Source: Streptomyces fildesensis (GTDB taxonomy: Bacteria > Actinomycetota > Actinomycetes > Streptomycetales > Streptomycetaceae). From it: 64,000 nt of DNA. Position 1 is the first letter of the stretch; each line of letters starts with the position of its first letter. The translations under genes and the position numbers were made by a program. Where the stretch lies: positions 1 to 64,000 of the forward strand of contig NZ_JAAIKO010000035.1 in the NCBI RefSeq assembly GCF_016107395.1. The letters are read 5' to 3'. Shown here one piece after another: positions 35,167-44,369 of this stretch. Below the pieces are notes generated by a model. The model was not told the DNA's origin and made no database searches. It saw only the letters and a program-made list of their open reading frames with translations.

Positions 35167-36258
35167 ATGCCCGCACCCGCCCCGGATGACGCAAGAAGCA
35201 GCACCCCACATGCCGGTCGGGAAGAGCGGGCGACGCTGCGAACCGGCTCCGCGCGCGCCCGCATCGCCAGACCCACCCTCGCCATGCTCCCGCGCGTCGG
35301 GGACTCCCTGTCCTTCCTGTACGCGGACATCGTGCGCATCGTCCAGGACGACACCGGAGTCTGCGCCGAGACCACCTCGAAGGACGGCGAGATCACCCGT
35401 GTCTACCTCCCCACCTCAGCCCTCTCCTGCCTACTCCTGGGCCCCGGAACATCGATCACCCAACCAGCACTGACCACCTTCGCCAGGCACGGCACCACCG
35501 TCGTGTGCACAGGCTCCGGCGGCGTCCGCTGCTACTCGGCCACCACCTCCGACGCCCTGACCACCCGCTGGCTCGAACACCAGGTGCGCCAATGGAGCGA
35601 CCCGGAACGACGCCTCGCGGTCGCCCGACAGATGTACCTGTCCCGCTTCAACATCGCTGTACACCCGGCCACCAAACTCGAACAACTGCGCGGCTTGGAA
35701 GGCCAACGCGTCAAAGCCCTGTACAAGGCACTCGCCCAACAACACCGCATCGGCCGCTTCCGGCGTGCCTACGACCCGGCCGCATGGTCCGAACAAGACC
35801 CCGTCAACCTCGCACTGTCCTCCGCGAACACCTGCCTCTACGGCATCGTGCACGCCGCCCTCAACGCCTTGGGCTGCTCCCCCGCACTGGGCTTCGTCCA
35901 CCAAGGCAAGCAACACGCCTTCGTCTACGACATCGCCGACCTCTACAAAGCCGAACTCACCATCCCGCTGGCCTTCTCCCTCCACAACTCCGCCTACCCC
36001 GAAGCAATGGCACGGCGCAGTTTCCGCGAGGGCCTTCGACTGTACAAACTCCTCCCCCGCATCGTCCGCGACGTCCAACGCCTCCTGGCCCCCGATGAGA
36101 CGGATCCACTGACCGACGGCCACGCCGTCGACCTGGTCGACCTTTGGGACCCCGACGTCGGCTCGGTCCCCGCCGGCACCAACTATGCCGACTACGCAAC
36201 GGACAACAACACAACGGAGGACAACGACCACGCTCCCGACCTCCACCACCGCAGCTGA
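35167..36258 (+). CDS. cas1e: Integrase Cas1e
   Basis: 363 residues. Acquires new spacers with Cas2. ANTCLYGIVHAAL, then GFVHQGKQHAFVYDIADLYKAE (His and Asp of the metal site), and SFREGLRLYKLLPRIVRDVQRLL are Cas1 marks. The N-terminus (about 1-45, low-complexity) and C-terminus (about 320-363, Asp/Asn-rich) extend the usual 300-residue core. AGGAGA precedes the ATG. Confidence 0.93.
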   Translation: MPAPAPDDARSSTPHAGREERATLRTGSARARIARPTLAMLPRVGDSLSFLYADIVRIVQDDTGVCAETTSKDGEITRVYLPTSALSCLLLGPGTSITQPALTTFARHGTTVVCTGSGGVRCYSATTSDALTTRWLEHQVRQWSDPERRLAVARQMYLSRFNIAVHPATKLEQLRGLEGQRVKALYKALAQQHRIGRFRRAYDPAAWSEQDPVNLALSSANTCLYGIVHAALNALGCSPALGFVHQGKQHAFVYDIADLYKAELTIPLAFSLHNSAYPEAMARRSFREGLRLYKLLPRIVRDVQRLLAPDETDPLTDGHAVDLVDLWDPDVGSVPAGTNYADYATDNNTTEDNDHAPDLHHRS

Positions 36259-36270
36259 AGCCGGTGAACG

Positions 36271-36588
36271 ATGGCCTCCATGATCGTCCTCCACACCACA
36301 GCAGTTCCTGAACACATCCGCGGCGCCCTCACCCGCTGGCTGATTGAACCCACCCCGGGCATGTACATCGGCACCCTGTCCGCACGCGTCCGAGACTCAC
36401 TATGGGCACTAGTGGGCGAATCTCTCCCAACCGAAGGCGCTGCGGTCCTGATCTACCCAGACGCCAACGAACAAGGATTCACCCTTAGGACGGCGGGGGA
36501 ACGGCGCCGCACCCCCATCGATTTCGACGGCATCACCCTGATCGCCTTCCGGCCCGAGGAATACCAACAAACGGCAAACCCCTCATAA
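36271..36588 (+). CDS. cas2e: Cas2e
   Basis: 105 residues. VVLHTTAVPEHIRGALTRWLIEPTPGMYIG, with RVRDSLWALV and the DFDGITLIAF end, is the Cas2e fold. The last ten residues (EEYQQTANPS) lie past the conserved core and are encoded by A-rich DNA, which may also be array leader. Only 18 bases separate the stop from the first CRISPR repeat. Confidence 0.9.
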   Translation: MASMIVLHTTAVPEHIRGALTRWLIEPTPGMYIGTLSARVRDSLWALVGESLPTEGAAVLIYPDANEQGFTLRTAGERRRTPIDFDGITLIAFRPEEYQQTANPS

Positions 36589-36606
36589 GACCCCAGGTCA
36601 CGAAGA

Positions 36607-39600
36607 GGTCTTCCCGCGCGAGCGGGGGTGGTCCGTCCCAGGTGGGCGCGTCGATCAGCTCGGAGGGGGTCTTCCCGCGCGAGCGGGGGTGGTCCGACGA
36701 CGGCGATCAACTGGGGAGAGGCTCAGGAGGTCTTCCCGCGCGAGCGGGGGTGGTCCGATGGAGGAACGGACACTCCGTCCGGCTCACCAGGTCTTCCCGC
36801 GCGAGCGGGGGTGGTCCGGCGACGGTCGCGGCACCGGTCAGGGCGAGGGAGGTCTTCCCGCGCGAGCGGGGGTGGTCCGAAGATGACGGTGCCGAGGACC
36901 AGCGCGACGACGGTCTTCCCGCGCGAGCGGGGGTGGTCCGTCTCGCCCAGCGACGGGAACAGGCAGCGGACCGGTCTTCCCGCGCGAGCGGGGGTGGTCC
37001 GGTGTGGGGATTCCGTTCGAGTCGGTCGGCGTGGGTCTTCCCGCGCGAGCGGGGGTGGTCCGAGCCCGCTGGAGTACTACAGCCTCCTGGACACGGTCTT
37101 CCCGCGCGAGCGGGGGTGGTCCGCCGCCAAGCGCGGCGCCGCCGAAAGGAACGCCGGTCTTCCCGCGCGAGCGGGGGTGGTCCGCAGATCGAGGCCGGCT
37201 ACCGGCTCCTGTCGTAGGTCTTCCCGCGCGAGCGGGGGTGGTCCGTTACGAGGGACTGTCACAGCCTCTACATAACGGGTCTTCCCGCGCGAGCGGGGGT
37301 GGTCCGTATCGGGCTACGTACAGAACGTCGACGGTGTGGGTCTTCCCGCGCGAGCGGGGGTGGTCCGGATTCCGAGCACACCACGATCAGCCCGTTGGTG
37401 GTCTTCCCGCGCGAGCGGGGGTGGTCCGCCCTTGTCGATGGCGCTGGACAGCTTGCTGATGGTCTTCCCGCGCGAGCGGGGGTGGTCCTCCCTTGTGGGG
37501 TCGGTGGTGGGGAACACGACTGGTCTTCCCGCGCGAGCGGGGGTGGTCCGTGGGTGCCTGGCCCATGGCCTTGAGCACCTTGGGTCTTCCCGCGCGAGCG
37601 GGGGTGGTCCGCTAAAGAGACGCTGCACGATGTCAGTGCAGCGGGTCTTCCCGCGCGAGCGGGGGTGGTCCGGCGGATCCCTCGCGTTCCTGGACCTCGA
37701 AAAAGGTCTTCCCGCGCGAGCGGGGGTGGTCCGCCATCGACCCGCAGATGACCGGCCGCGGCCTGGGTCTTCCCGCGCGAGCGGGGGTGGTCCGTTCCTG
37801 ACCGGAGCGGTCGGGGTCGCGCTGGTGGTCTTCCCGCGCGAGCGGGGGTGGTCCGCAGGTATTTGACTTCAACGTCAAGTACCGGAAGGTCTTCCCGCGC
37901 GAGCGGGGGTGGTCCGCTTCGACGGCTTCCCGCAGCGCCGCCCACCAGGGTCTTCCCGCGCGAGCGGGGGTGGTCCGGATGTTGAGCTCGCACCCCTCGT
38001 GCGCGCACAGGTCTTCCCGCGCGAGCGGGGGTGGTCCGACCATCTCAGGCTGGCTAGGCACCCAGTGGCGGGTCTTCCCGCGCGAGCGGGGGTGGTCCGT
38101 GGGAGAGGGAGTCGACGAACACGACGGGGTAGGTCTTCCCGCGCGAGCGGGGGTGGTCCGATCGACATTCGGGTGCTGCCCGAAGAGACTCTGGTCTTCC
38201 CGCGCGAGCGGGGGTGGTCCGGTCGTCGGATACCTTGCCCCGCACTTCCCCGAGGTCTTCCCGCGCGAGCGGGGGTGGTCCGCCGACGGCTGCAGCAGCT
38301 GGGGTTGCCAGGACGGTCTTCCCGCGCGAGCGGGGGTGGTCCGTCCGCATACCGGATCGCGTTCGGCATCGCCCAGGTCTTCCCGCGCGAGCGGGGGTGG
38401 TCCGCCCTTGAAGGGCCGGGCGGGCTCGTCGTCGATGGTCTTCCCGCGCGAGCGGGGGTGGTCCGATCAGAAGCCCTACAGCCGGCCGCCATTCCGCGGT
38501 CTTCCCGCGCGAGCGGGGGTGGTCCGGCGCTGCGGATCCTCGCGGTCACCCCCAACGAGGTCTTCCCGCGCGAGCGGGGGTGGTCCGCTGCCCATCTTCA
38601 CGGCCATCTGCCCGAAGTGGGTCTTCCCGCGCGAGCGGGGGTGGTCCGCTGGGGATCGTCCTGCGGATCGAGCCGCCCAAGGTCTTCCCGCGCGAGCGGG
38701 GGTGGTCCGTCCTCTACCGGGTCCTGCGCCGCGAAGGAACCGGTCTTCCCGCGCGAGCGGGGGTGGTCCGAAGTAGAACCGGCCGCGCATTGCGCTTCCG
38801 GCGGTCTTCCCGCGCGAGCGGGGGTGGTCCGCCCAGGTAACCGCGTACCTCACCGGCAACCAGGGTCTTCCCGCGCGAACGGGGGTGGTCCGCTCGGCGC
38901 GAAGGCCCGCGTCATGCCCGGCAAGGTCTTCCCGCGCGAGCGGGGGTGGTCCGGACTTGCAGGCGCGGCGCAGGGCGATGAGTTTGGTCTTCCCGCGCGA
39001 GCGGGGGTGGTCCGCTGACGAGTCAGCGTGCTGGCATGCCTGCTCAGGTCTTCCCGCGCGAGCGGGGGTGGTCCGAACTCCGCCGGGCGGACGCTCTCGC
39101 CGGGCACGGTCTTCCCGCGCGAGCGGGGGTGGTCCGGCCTACGAGGCCGTGACCCGCGCGGTTCTCCCGGTCTTCCCGCGCGAGCGGGGGTGGTCCGATC
39201 AAGGGGTTCTGGACCTGGCTCCGCGAGTCGGTCTTCCCGCGCGAGCGGGGGTGGTCCGCCGCCCTCACCGAAGGCACCGTCGAGTACCTCGGTCTTCCCG
39301 CGCGAGCGGGGGTGGTCCGGCTGCCCCGGGCGCTGTCCTCGACGGGAAGTTGGTCTTCCCGCGCGAGCGGGGGTGGTCCGGCGTCGAGCCGCACCTGTAC
39401 ACCCCGGACGAGGGTCTTCCCGCGCGAGCGGGGGTGGTCCGGCGATGTTCGCGGAGCAGCGGCGCCAGCTCCTGGTCTTCCCGCGCGAGCGGGGGTGGTC
39501 CGGCACTGGAGGCGTTCCGGGGGTCGCTGACGTCGGTCTTCCCGCGCGAGCGGGGGTGGTCCGGTGTTGGCCGACCGGATCCGGGCGTGCACCAGGTCTT

Positions 39601-41398
39601 CCCGCGCGAGCGGGGGTGGTCCGCTGCTGGAACTACACGCCACCGTCCCGGACCAGGTCTTCCCGCGCGAGCGGGGGTGGTCCGCGGCTGCACGGGGTGA
39701 ACTCCGGCGGCATGCAGGTCTTCCCGCGCGAGCGGGGGTGGTCCGCCTGTTGACGGGATCCGGGGTGGGGAAAGTGCGGTCTTCCCGCGCGAGCGGGGGT
39801 GGTCCGGCCGTTCTGCCCGCTTTCCGGCGGTCCCTGCTGGTCTTCCCGCGCGAGCGGGGGTGGTCCGCCCGCGCCATGGCCCAGCACTGGACGGAAGCCG
39901 GTCTTCCCGCGCGAGCGGGGGTGGTCCGGAATTGGGCTCGACCACGGTCAAGGCCCAGCTGGTCTTCCCGCGCGAGCGGGGGTGGTCCGCGATCATCCTC
40001 CGCCGGGTAGCCCCTGGGCGGGGTCTTCCCGCGCGAGCGGGGGTGGTCCGGCCGTACTGCTCCTCCTCCTCAGCGCCGCCACGGTCTTCCCGCGCGAGCG
40101 GGGGTGGTCCGGAGTACAACCGCATCCGCTCCCGGACGCAGTCGGTCTTCCCGCGCGAGCGGGGGTGGTCCGCCGTAGGACACCGACACGCGGTGGTCGC
40201 CCTTGGTCTTCCCGCGCGAGCGGGGGTGGTCCGCCCCCATCAGCGCGGTGTACGACCCGGACAACGGTCTTCCCGCGCGAGCGGGGGTGGTCCGATCGTC
40301 ACCGTGTTGGTCGATACCGACCTGGGGGTCTTCCCGCGCGAGCGGGGGTGGTCCGAATGCCGCTCCGTGCCCCTGCGCCATGCGTCGGGTCTTCCCGCGC
40401 GAGCGGGGGTGGTCCGGGTTCGCCGGCGCGCAGGCGCTGCTGACCGCGGGTTTTCCTGCGCGAGCGGGGGTGGTCCGCAGGATCACGCGGTGCTCTCCGG
40501 GGACTGGCTGGTCTTCCCGCGCGAGCGGGGGTGGTCCGGCCCGGGAGCAACTCATCCGGCTACGCCCGCTGGTTCTTCCCGCGCGAGCGGGGGTGGTCTG
40601 TCCGCGAGCGCGGTGAACTCCTCAGGAGTCCGGGTCTTCCCGCGCGAGCGGGGGTGGTCCGGTCTCGGTCCCGGTCAGTACGCCCGGGATCGTGGTCTTC
40701 CCGCGCGAGCGGGGGTGGTCCGGTGTCGCGTGGGCGCTGCTGGCCGGAGCCCAGGGTCTTCCCGCGCGAGCGGGGGTGGTCCGCAACGTGTCCTGTTTGG
40801 AGAGCTGTCCGATTGGGTCTTCCCGCGCGAGCGGGGGTGGTCCGCCCGGGGAGTGGGCCGTTGTCGACACGCGCGACGTCTTCCCGCGCCAGCGGGGGTG
40901 GTCCGATCCGGATCACCCGGTCTACGTGGCCGGTGTTGGTCTTCCCGCGCGAGCGGGGGTGGTCCGGAGCAGTGGCAGAGCAGCACGCTCTCCACCGCGG
41001 TCTTCCCGCGCGAGCGCAGGTGGTCAGACCACCGGCCTCGTCCTGGGCAACGCGGCCGAGGTCCTCCCGCGCGAGCGGGGGTGGTCCGAGTGTGGCCAGG
41101 GCCCCGACGATCCGCTGCCCGGTCTTCCCGCGCGAGCGGGGGGTGGTCCGATCCCGGAGTGGCTTGAGGGCGTGCGGACGGGGGTCTTCCCGTGCGAGCG
41201 GGGGTGCGTGGTCCGCTGCAGCTGGGTGTGCAGAACCAGCTGTTTGCGGTCTTCCCGCCCGAGCGGGGGTGGTCCGCTCAAGACCGTGCGCTCCGCCCTC
41301 GGCGCGCTGGTCTTCCCGCGCGAGCAGGGGTGGTCCGCGGCCGCTGCAGCCGCATGAGGACCACCGCGAGGTCTTCCCGCGCGATCGGGGGTAGTTCG
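36607..41398 (+). CRISPR. Type I-E CRISPR array, 79 repeats and 78 spacers
   Basis: 29-base repeat beginning GGTCTTCCCG and ending GGTGGTCCG, with a short CCCGC/GCGGGG hairpin. Unit length is 61 almost throughout (32-base spacers); one 60, two 62 and one 65 unit occur. Repeats 1-49 lie at exact 61-base steps from 36607 to 39535. The repeat is identical in nearly all of the first 63 units; changes appear at repeat 15 (last base), 38 (one base), 64, 66, 71 and from 73 on nearly every unit. Repeat orientation matches the E. coli type I-E strand, so the leader end is next to cas2 and the oldest spacers are at 41.4 kb. Confidence 0.97.
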
Positions 41399-41986
41399 AG
41401 GATGACCTCGCCGACGCCATGAACCAACCGGTAACTACCATGCCCGCGCAGCCAGCAAGCCGTCTGCCCCAGCGTCGAGCTGCTGCAGACACGTACGATG
41501 CCGTTCGTTCCAGGCCGAGCACCGATGCACGAACCCCAGCCCAGATGCAGCCTCGACCACTGCGCAGAGCCCCAAGAATGGCCACCGACCCTGGGACCCC
41601 ACTGGGAGTTTTCTGGGACTTCCGGCCGCATCAACGGGCATTACCGTGAAACAAGCGAAAGACCATATTCGCTGGTCGGCGCCCAGCAGCCTGATTCCGG
41701 CAGGTCACGGACTCGCGTGGTTCCTTCCGCGACATCTGACTGGGCGAATGCGGACACCTCCTCTGAGCGCTTACGCAAAGCGAATCGGCACGACCCACAC
41801 CTGCACCGCCAGACGGGACAGGCGATGCTCCTACGGCAGTACCTCTTGGGGAGAATTTGGGGAGTGCGAGCGCCTCTGGGGAGCGCGTGGGGAGTATCAA
41901 CTGCACAACCGGGCACGAGTCTGAAAGAAAGACGGATCCGCCCAGGCCAGAGCCCCGTTCAGCGACATCACTCCAGGTCAAAGCCG
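41399..41986. other. Region after the array without a clear gene
   Basis: The first 40 bases look like a last degraded spacer. From 41640 the DNA has a lower GC content and several TGGGGAG steps (41846-41895), which resemble junk beside integrated elements. No intact gene seen. Confidence 0.4.
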
Positions 41987-42103
41987 TCAGCTGGACAACT
42001 TCACGACGTACGTGCCGAGGTCGTCGGCCTCGACCACCCCCGGCACCGAGCCGCCCTCGCGCAAGGGCGTCACGTAACGGATCCCTGTTACCTCTGTGAG
42101 CAT
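41987..42103 (-). pseudogene. HipA-family kinase, N-terminal stump
   Basis: ATG at 42103. The reading MLTEVTGIRYVTPLREGG, then SVPGVVEADDLGTYVVK, is the start of the Streptomyces HipA-family kinase as I know it; it then reads LSS and stops at codon 39. A normal protein is several hundred residues. The cut marks a junction between chromosomal DNA and the accessory segment. Confidence 0.6.
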
Positions 42104-42376
42104 CGCACCAGGCTACTTGCGCGGCGCCGGGCAACGACGACGCGGAGCGGGGGCGAGAACGAGGAGGGGGTGGGGACGGGAACGGTGGTGGGGGCCAGTG
42201 GCGGGGAGCGGTGGCGGGGCCGGTGATCGAGCAGGCGCTGGGCCATCCGCCGGAATTCTTCGGGCGGCTTTGAACGCGCCGGAGGATCTCTGCGTATGAC
42301 CGGGCGGGCACGGCATCACGCCCACCGGGCGACCGCTCCCGCGCCACCCGGCTCCTCTACCGACAGGAAGTGCCAC
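42104..42376. other. Intergenic, G-rich, possible C-terminal remnant
   Basis: Plus strand reads VIEQALGHPPEFFGRL and stops near 42272, which looks like the last residues of a lost gene. The ribosome site for the Rieske gene lies at its end (AGGAAG). Confidence 0.35.
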
Positions 42377-42868
42377 ATGACCGACACCTCCGGTATTCCC
42401 GCGGCTCCGACCCGCCGCACGATGGTCGCCGCAGCGGGCGGCGTGGGTCTCATGGCCGCTCTGACCGCGTGCGGCGGATCGGATACGAAGGCCAGTGACA
42501 CCCCGGCCACCACCCCGGCCCAGCCTTCGGCCCCGGCCGACCCCTCGGCACCGGCCGCCACCACCCCGGGCGGGGACGGCGGCGACGCGCTGGCCAAGAC
42601 CGCGGACATCCCGGTGGGCGGCGGAAAGATCTTCGCGGACCAGAAGGTCGTCGTCACCCAGCCGACCGCCGGAAACTTCAAGGCGTTCTCCGCGGTCTGC
42701 ACGCACCAGGGCTGTGCGGTCAGCGACGTCGCGGACGGCACCATCAACTGCCCCTGCCACGGCAGCAAGTTCAACATCGCGGACGGCAGCGTCGCCAACG
42801 GTCCGGCGACCAAGCCGCTGGCCGCCGCCAAGGTCACCGTCGCGGGTGGCTCGTTGCAGCTGGGCTGA
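42377..42868 (+). CDS. Rieske (2Fe-2S) lipoprotein, Tat-exported
   Basis: 163 residues from ATG 42377. Twin-arginine signal (TRRTMVAAAGGVGLMAALTACG) with a lipobox-like end, a Pro/Ser/Thr linker, then a Rieske domain: CTHQGCAV and CPCHGSKFNI bind the cluster. Electron-transfer protein of unknown partner, common in Streptomyces. Confidence 0.88.
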   Translation: MTDTSGIPAAPTRRTMVAAAGGVGLMAALTACGGSDTKASDTPATTPAQPSAPADPSAPAATTPGGDGGDALAKTADIPVGGGKIFADQKVVVTQPTAGNFKAFSAVCTHQGCAVSDVADGTINCPCHGSKFNIADGSVANGPATKPLAAAKVTVAGGSLQLG

Positions 42869-42932
42869 CTCGTCGCAGCTGGGCTGGCGAGCGCCATCGG
42901 GGCCGCGTCGGAGTAGCCGGGGCCGTTGGCGG

Positions 42933-43586
42933 CTACGGCTTTCCGGCGCGCTGCCCCTGGCGCTTCCAGCAGGCCAGGATGTCGTCCGTCGTGCTGACCG
43001 TGGAGACGAGCGCGAGGGTGTGCCGGACGACGGCCTCGGTGTACTCGCGGGGCACCCCCGCGATGCCGTCGGCGGGCACCACCACCTGGTACCCCAGGTT
43101 GACGGCGTCGAAGACGGCATTGGGGATCGCGATGTTCGCGGAGACCCCGGTGACGATCAGCGTGCGGCAGCCCAGGTTGCGCAGCAGGGCGTCCACATCG
43201 GTCCCGGCGATCGGTGACAGCCCGTGCAGCCGCCGTACGACCAGGTCGCCGTCGGCGAGCGGGATCCCTTCGGCGAGCCGCACGGCGGGCGTGCCCGTCA
43301 GCGGCTGCACGGGCAGCCGCCCGGCGGCACGGAACAGCCGCGCGTTGTGGTTGGCGCCGAGCCCGTCCGGGCGGCGTTCGGCGATGGCGTGCAGGACGGC
43401 GGCGCCCACCTCGTGGGCGCCGCCGACCAGCCGTGCCACGTTGCCCAGTGCCCCTGAGTCCCGCGCCTCGGCGGCGAGCTCCGGCAGCGCGCTGTCCGGC
43501 CCGACGACGCCGCGCTGGCACTCCACGGTCAGTACGGCGGTGACCGCCGGGTCCAGCAGCTCCACCAGCCGGTCGCTCGGCGCCAT
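42933..43586 (-). CDS. Isochorismatase-like (cysteine hydrolase) protein
   Basis: 217 residues. Isochorismatase fold: VLTVECQRGVVG (acid position, here E/C), HAIAERRPDG, VVRRLHGLSPIAGTDVD and LIVTGVSANIAIPNAVFDAVNLGYQVVVP. The usual nucleophile Cys (TGVCxN) is Ser here. No substrate is known. ATG has no clear ribosome site. Confidence 0.75.
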   Translation of the reverse strand: MAPSDRLVELLDPAVTAVLTVECQRGVVGPDSALPELAAEARDSGALGNVARLVGGAHEVGAAVLHAIAERRPDGLGANHNARLFRAAGRLPVQPLTGTPAVRLAEGIPLADGDLVVRRLHGLSPIAGTDVDALLRNLGCRTLIVTGVSANIAIPNAVFDAVNLGYQVVVPADGIAGVPREYTEAVVRHTLALVSTVSTTDDILACWKRQGQRAGKP

Positions 43587-43752
43587 GACTGCCCCCTCGT
43601 ACGACGGACCTCAACGGACCGCAACGGGCCACAAGGGACCCGCAACGGATGACGACGGAGCGACCGTAGCTGACGAACCGTCAACCAGGAAGGGATGCAG
43701 CGCGCGAGGGAGCACCCGCCGGCCACCAGCGCTGGACGGCCGCGCCGCCGTC

Positions 43753-43788
43753 CTCCATTATTTCTGACACACAGTCAGATAAATGGAG
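43753..43788. promoter_or_regulatory. Long operator-like dyad
   Basis: Core TCTGAC-ACACA-GTCAGA (43763-43779) is a perfect dyad; flanks extend the symmetry from CTCCATT to AATGGAG. TetR-type repressors use such sites. It includes the ribosome site of the following gene, so it may also fold in RNA. Confidence 0.55.
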
Positions 43789-43799
43789 GTGCTCGACTC

Positions 43800-44264
43800 A
43801 TGGCCGTCATTCAGCGGCGGGGCCGCAGAATCATGATGACCCCGCACGAGGTCGACGCCTTCCTCGCGGAGCAGCGCACCTGTCGCGTGGCGACCGTCTC
43901 CAAGGACGGCCGTCCGCACGTCGGCGCCCTGTGGTTCGCCTGGGACGGCGAATCGCTGTGGCTCTACTCCATCGTCCGCAGCCAGCGCTGGACCGACCTG
44001 CTGCGCGATCCGCGCGTCTCGGTCGTGATCGACGACGGCGTGGAGTACGGGGAACTGCGCGGTATCGAGCTCTCCGGAACCGTCGAGTTCATCGGCGAGG
44101 CGCCCCGTACCGGCGAGCCCGTCCCCGAGCTGGACGCCCCCGAGCGGCTGTTCTCGGCCAAGAACTTCGGGCTCGACACCATGCCGCACGACGGCCGCCA
44201 CGCCTGGCTCCGGCTCACCCCGGAACGGATGGCCTCCTGGGACTTCAGCAAGATTCCGCAGTAG
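43800..44264 (+). CDS. FMN/F420-binding split-barrel (PPOX class) protein
   Basis: 154 residues. PPOX-class fold: LAEQRTCRVATVSKDGRPHVGALWFAWDGESLWLYSI then RWTDLLRDPRVSVVIDDG. Typical of F420- or FMN-dependent oxidoreductases acting on small substrates. GGAGG precedes the ATG by 10 bases and is part of the upstream dyad. Confidence 0.82.
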   Translation: MAVIQRRGRRIMMTPHEVDAFLAEQRTCRVATVSKDGRPHVGALWFAWDGESLWLYSIVRSQRWTDLLRDPRVSVVIDDGVEYGELRGIELSGTVEFIGEAPRTGEPVPELDAPERLFSAKNFGLDTMPHDGRHAWLRLTPERMASWDFSKIPQ

Positions 44265-44281
44265 GCAGCCGGGCGGGTCCG

Positions 44282-44369
44282 GGGCGGCGGCGCGGGCGGG
44301 TTTGGGCGGCGGCGCGGGCGGGTTGGGGCAGCGGCGCGGGCGGGTTTGGGCGGCGGCGCGGGCGGCGTC
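44282..44369. repeat. Four 22-base tandem repeats
   Basis: GC-rich unit beginning GGGCGGCGGCGCGG and ending CGGGTTT, copies at 44282, 44304, 44326 and 44348; the third has one change and the last differs at its end. It lies between convergent genes and touches the stop of the SDR gene. Confidence 0.8.

Noticed and set aside
36589..36606. These 18 bases as the whole leader
   Set aside because: Too short to contain a promoter or anchoring sites; the leader, if present, must extend into cas2.
36607..41398. Long open frames through the CRISPR array, with recurring SSRASGGGP, VFPRERGWS and GLPARAGVVR
   Set aside because: The 61-base unit shifts frame by one each repeat and the repeat has no stop in most frames; these are artefacts, not proteins.
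36607..41398. Self-targeting spacers within this window
   Set aside because: I did not see a clear match while reading, but a proper search was not possible, so nothing is claimed.
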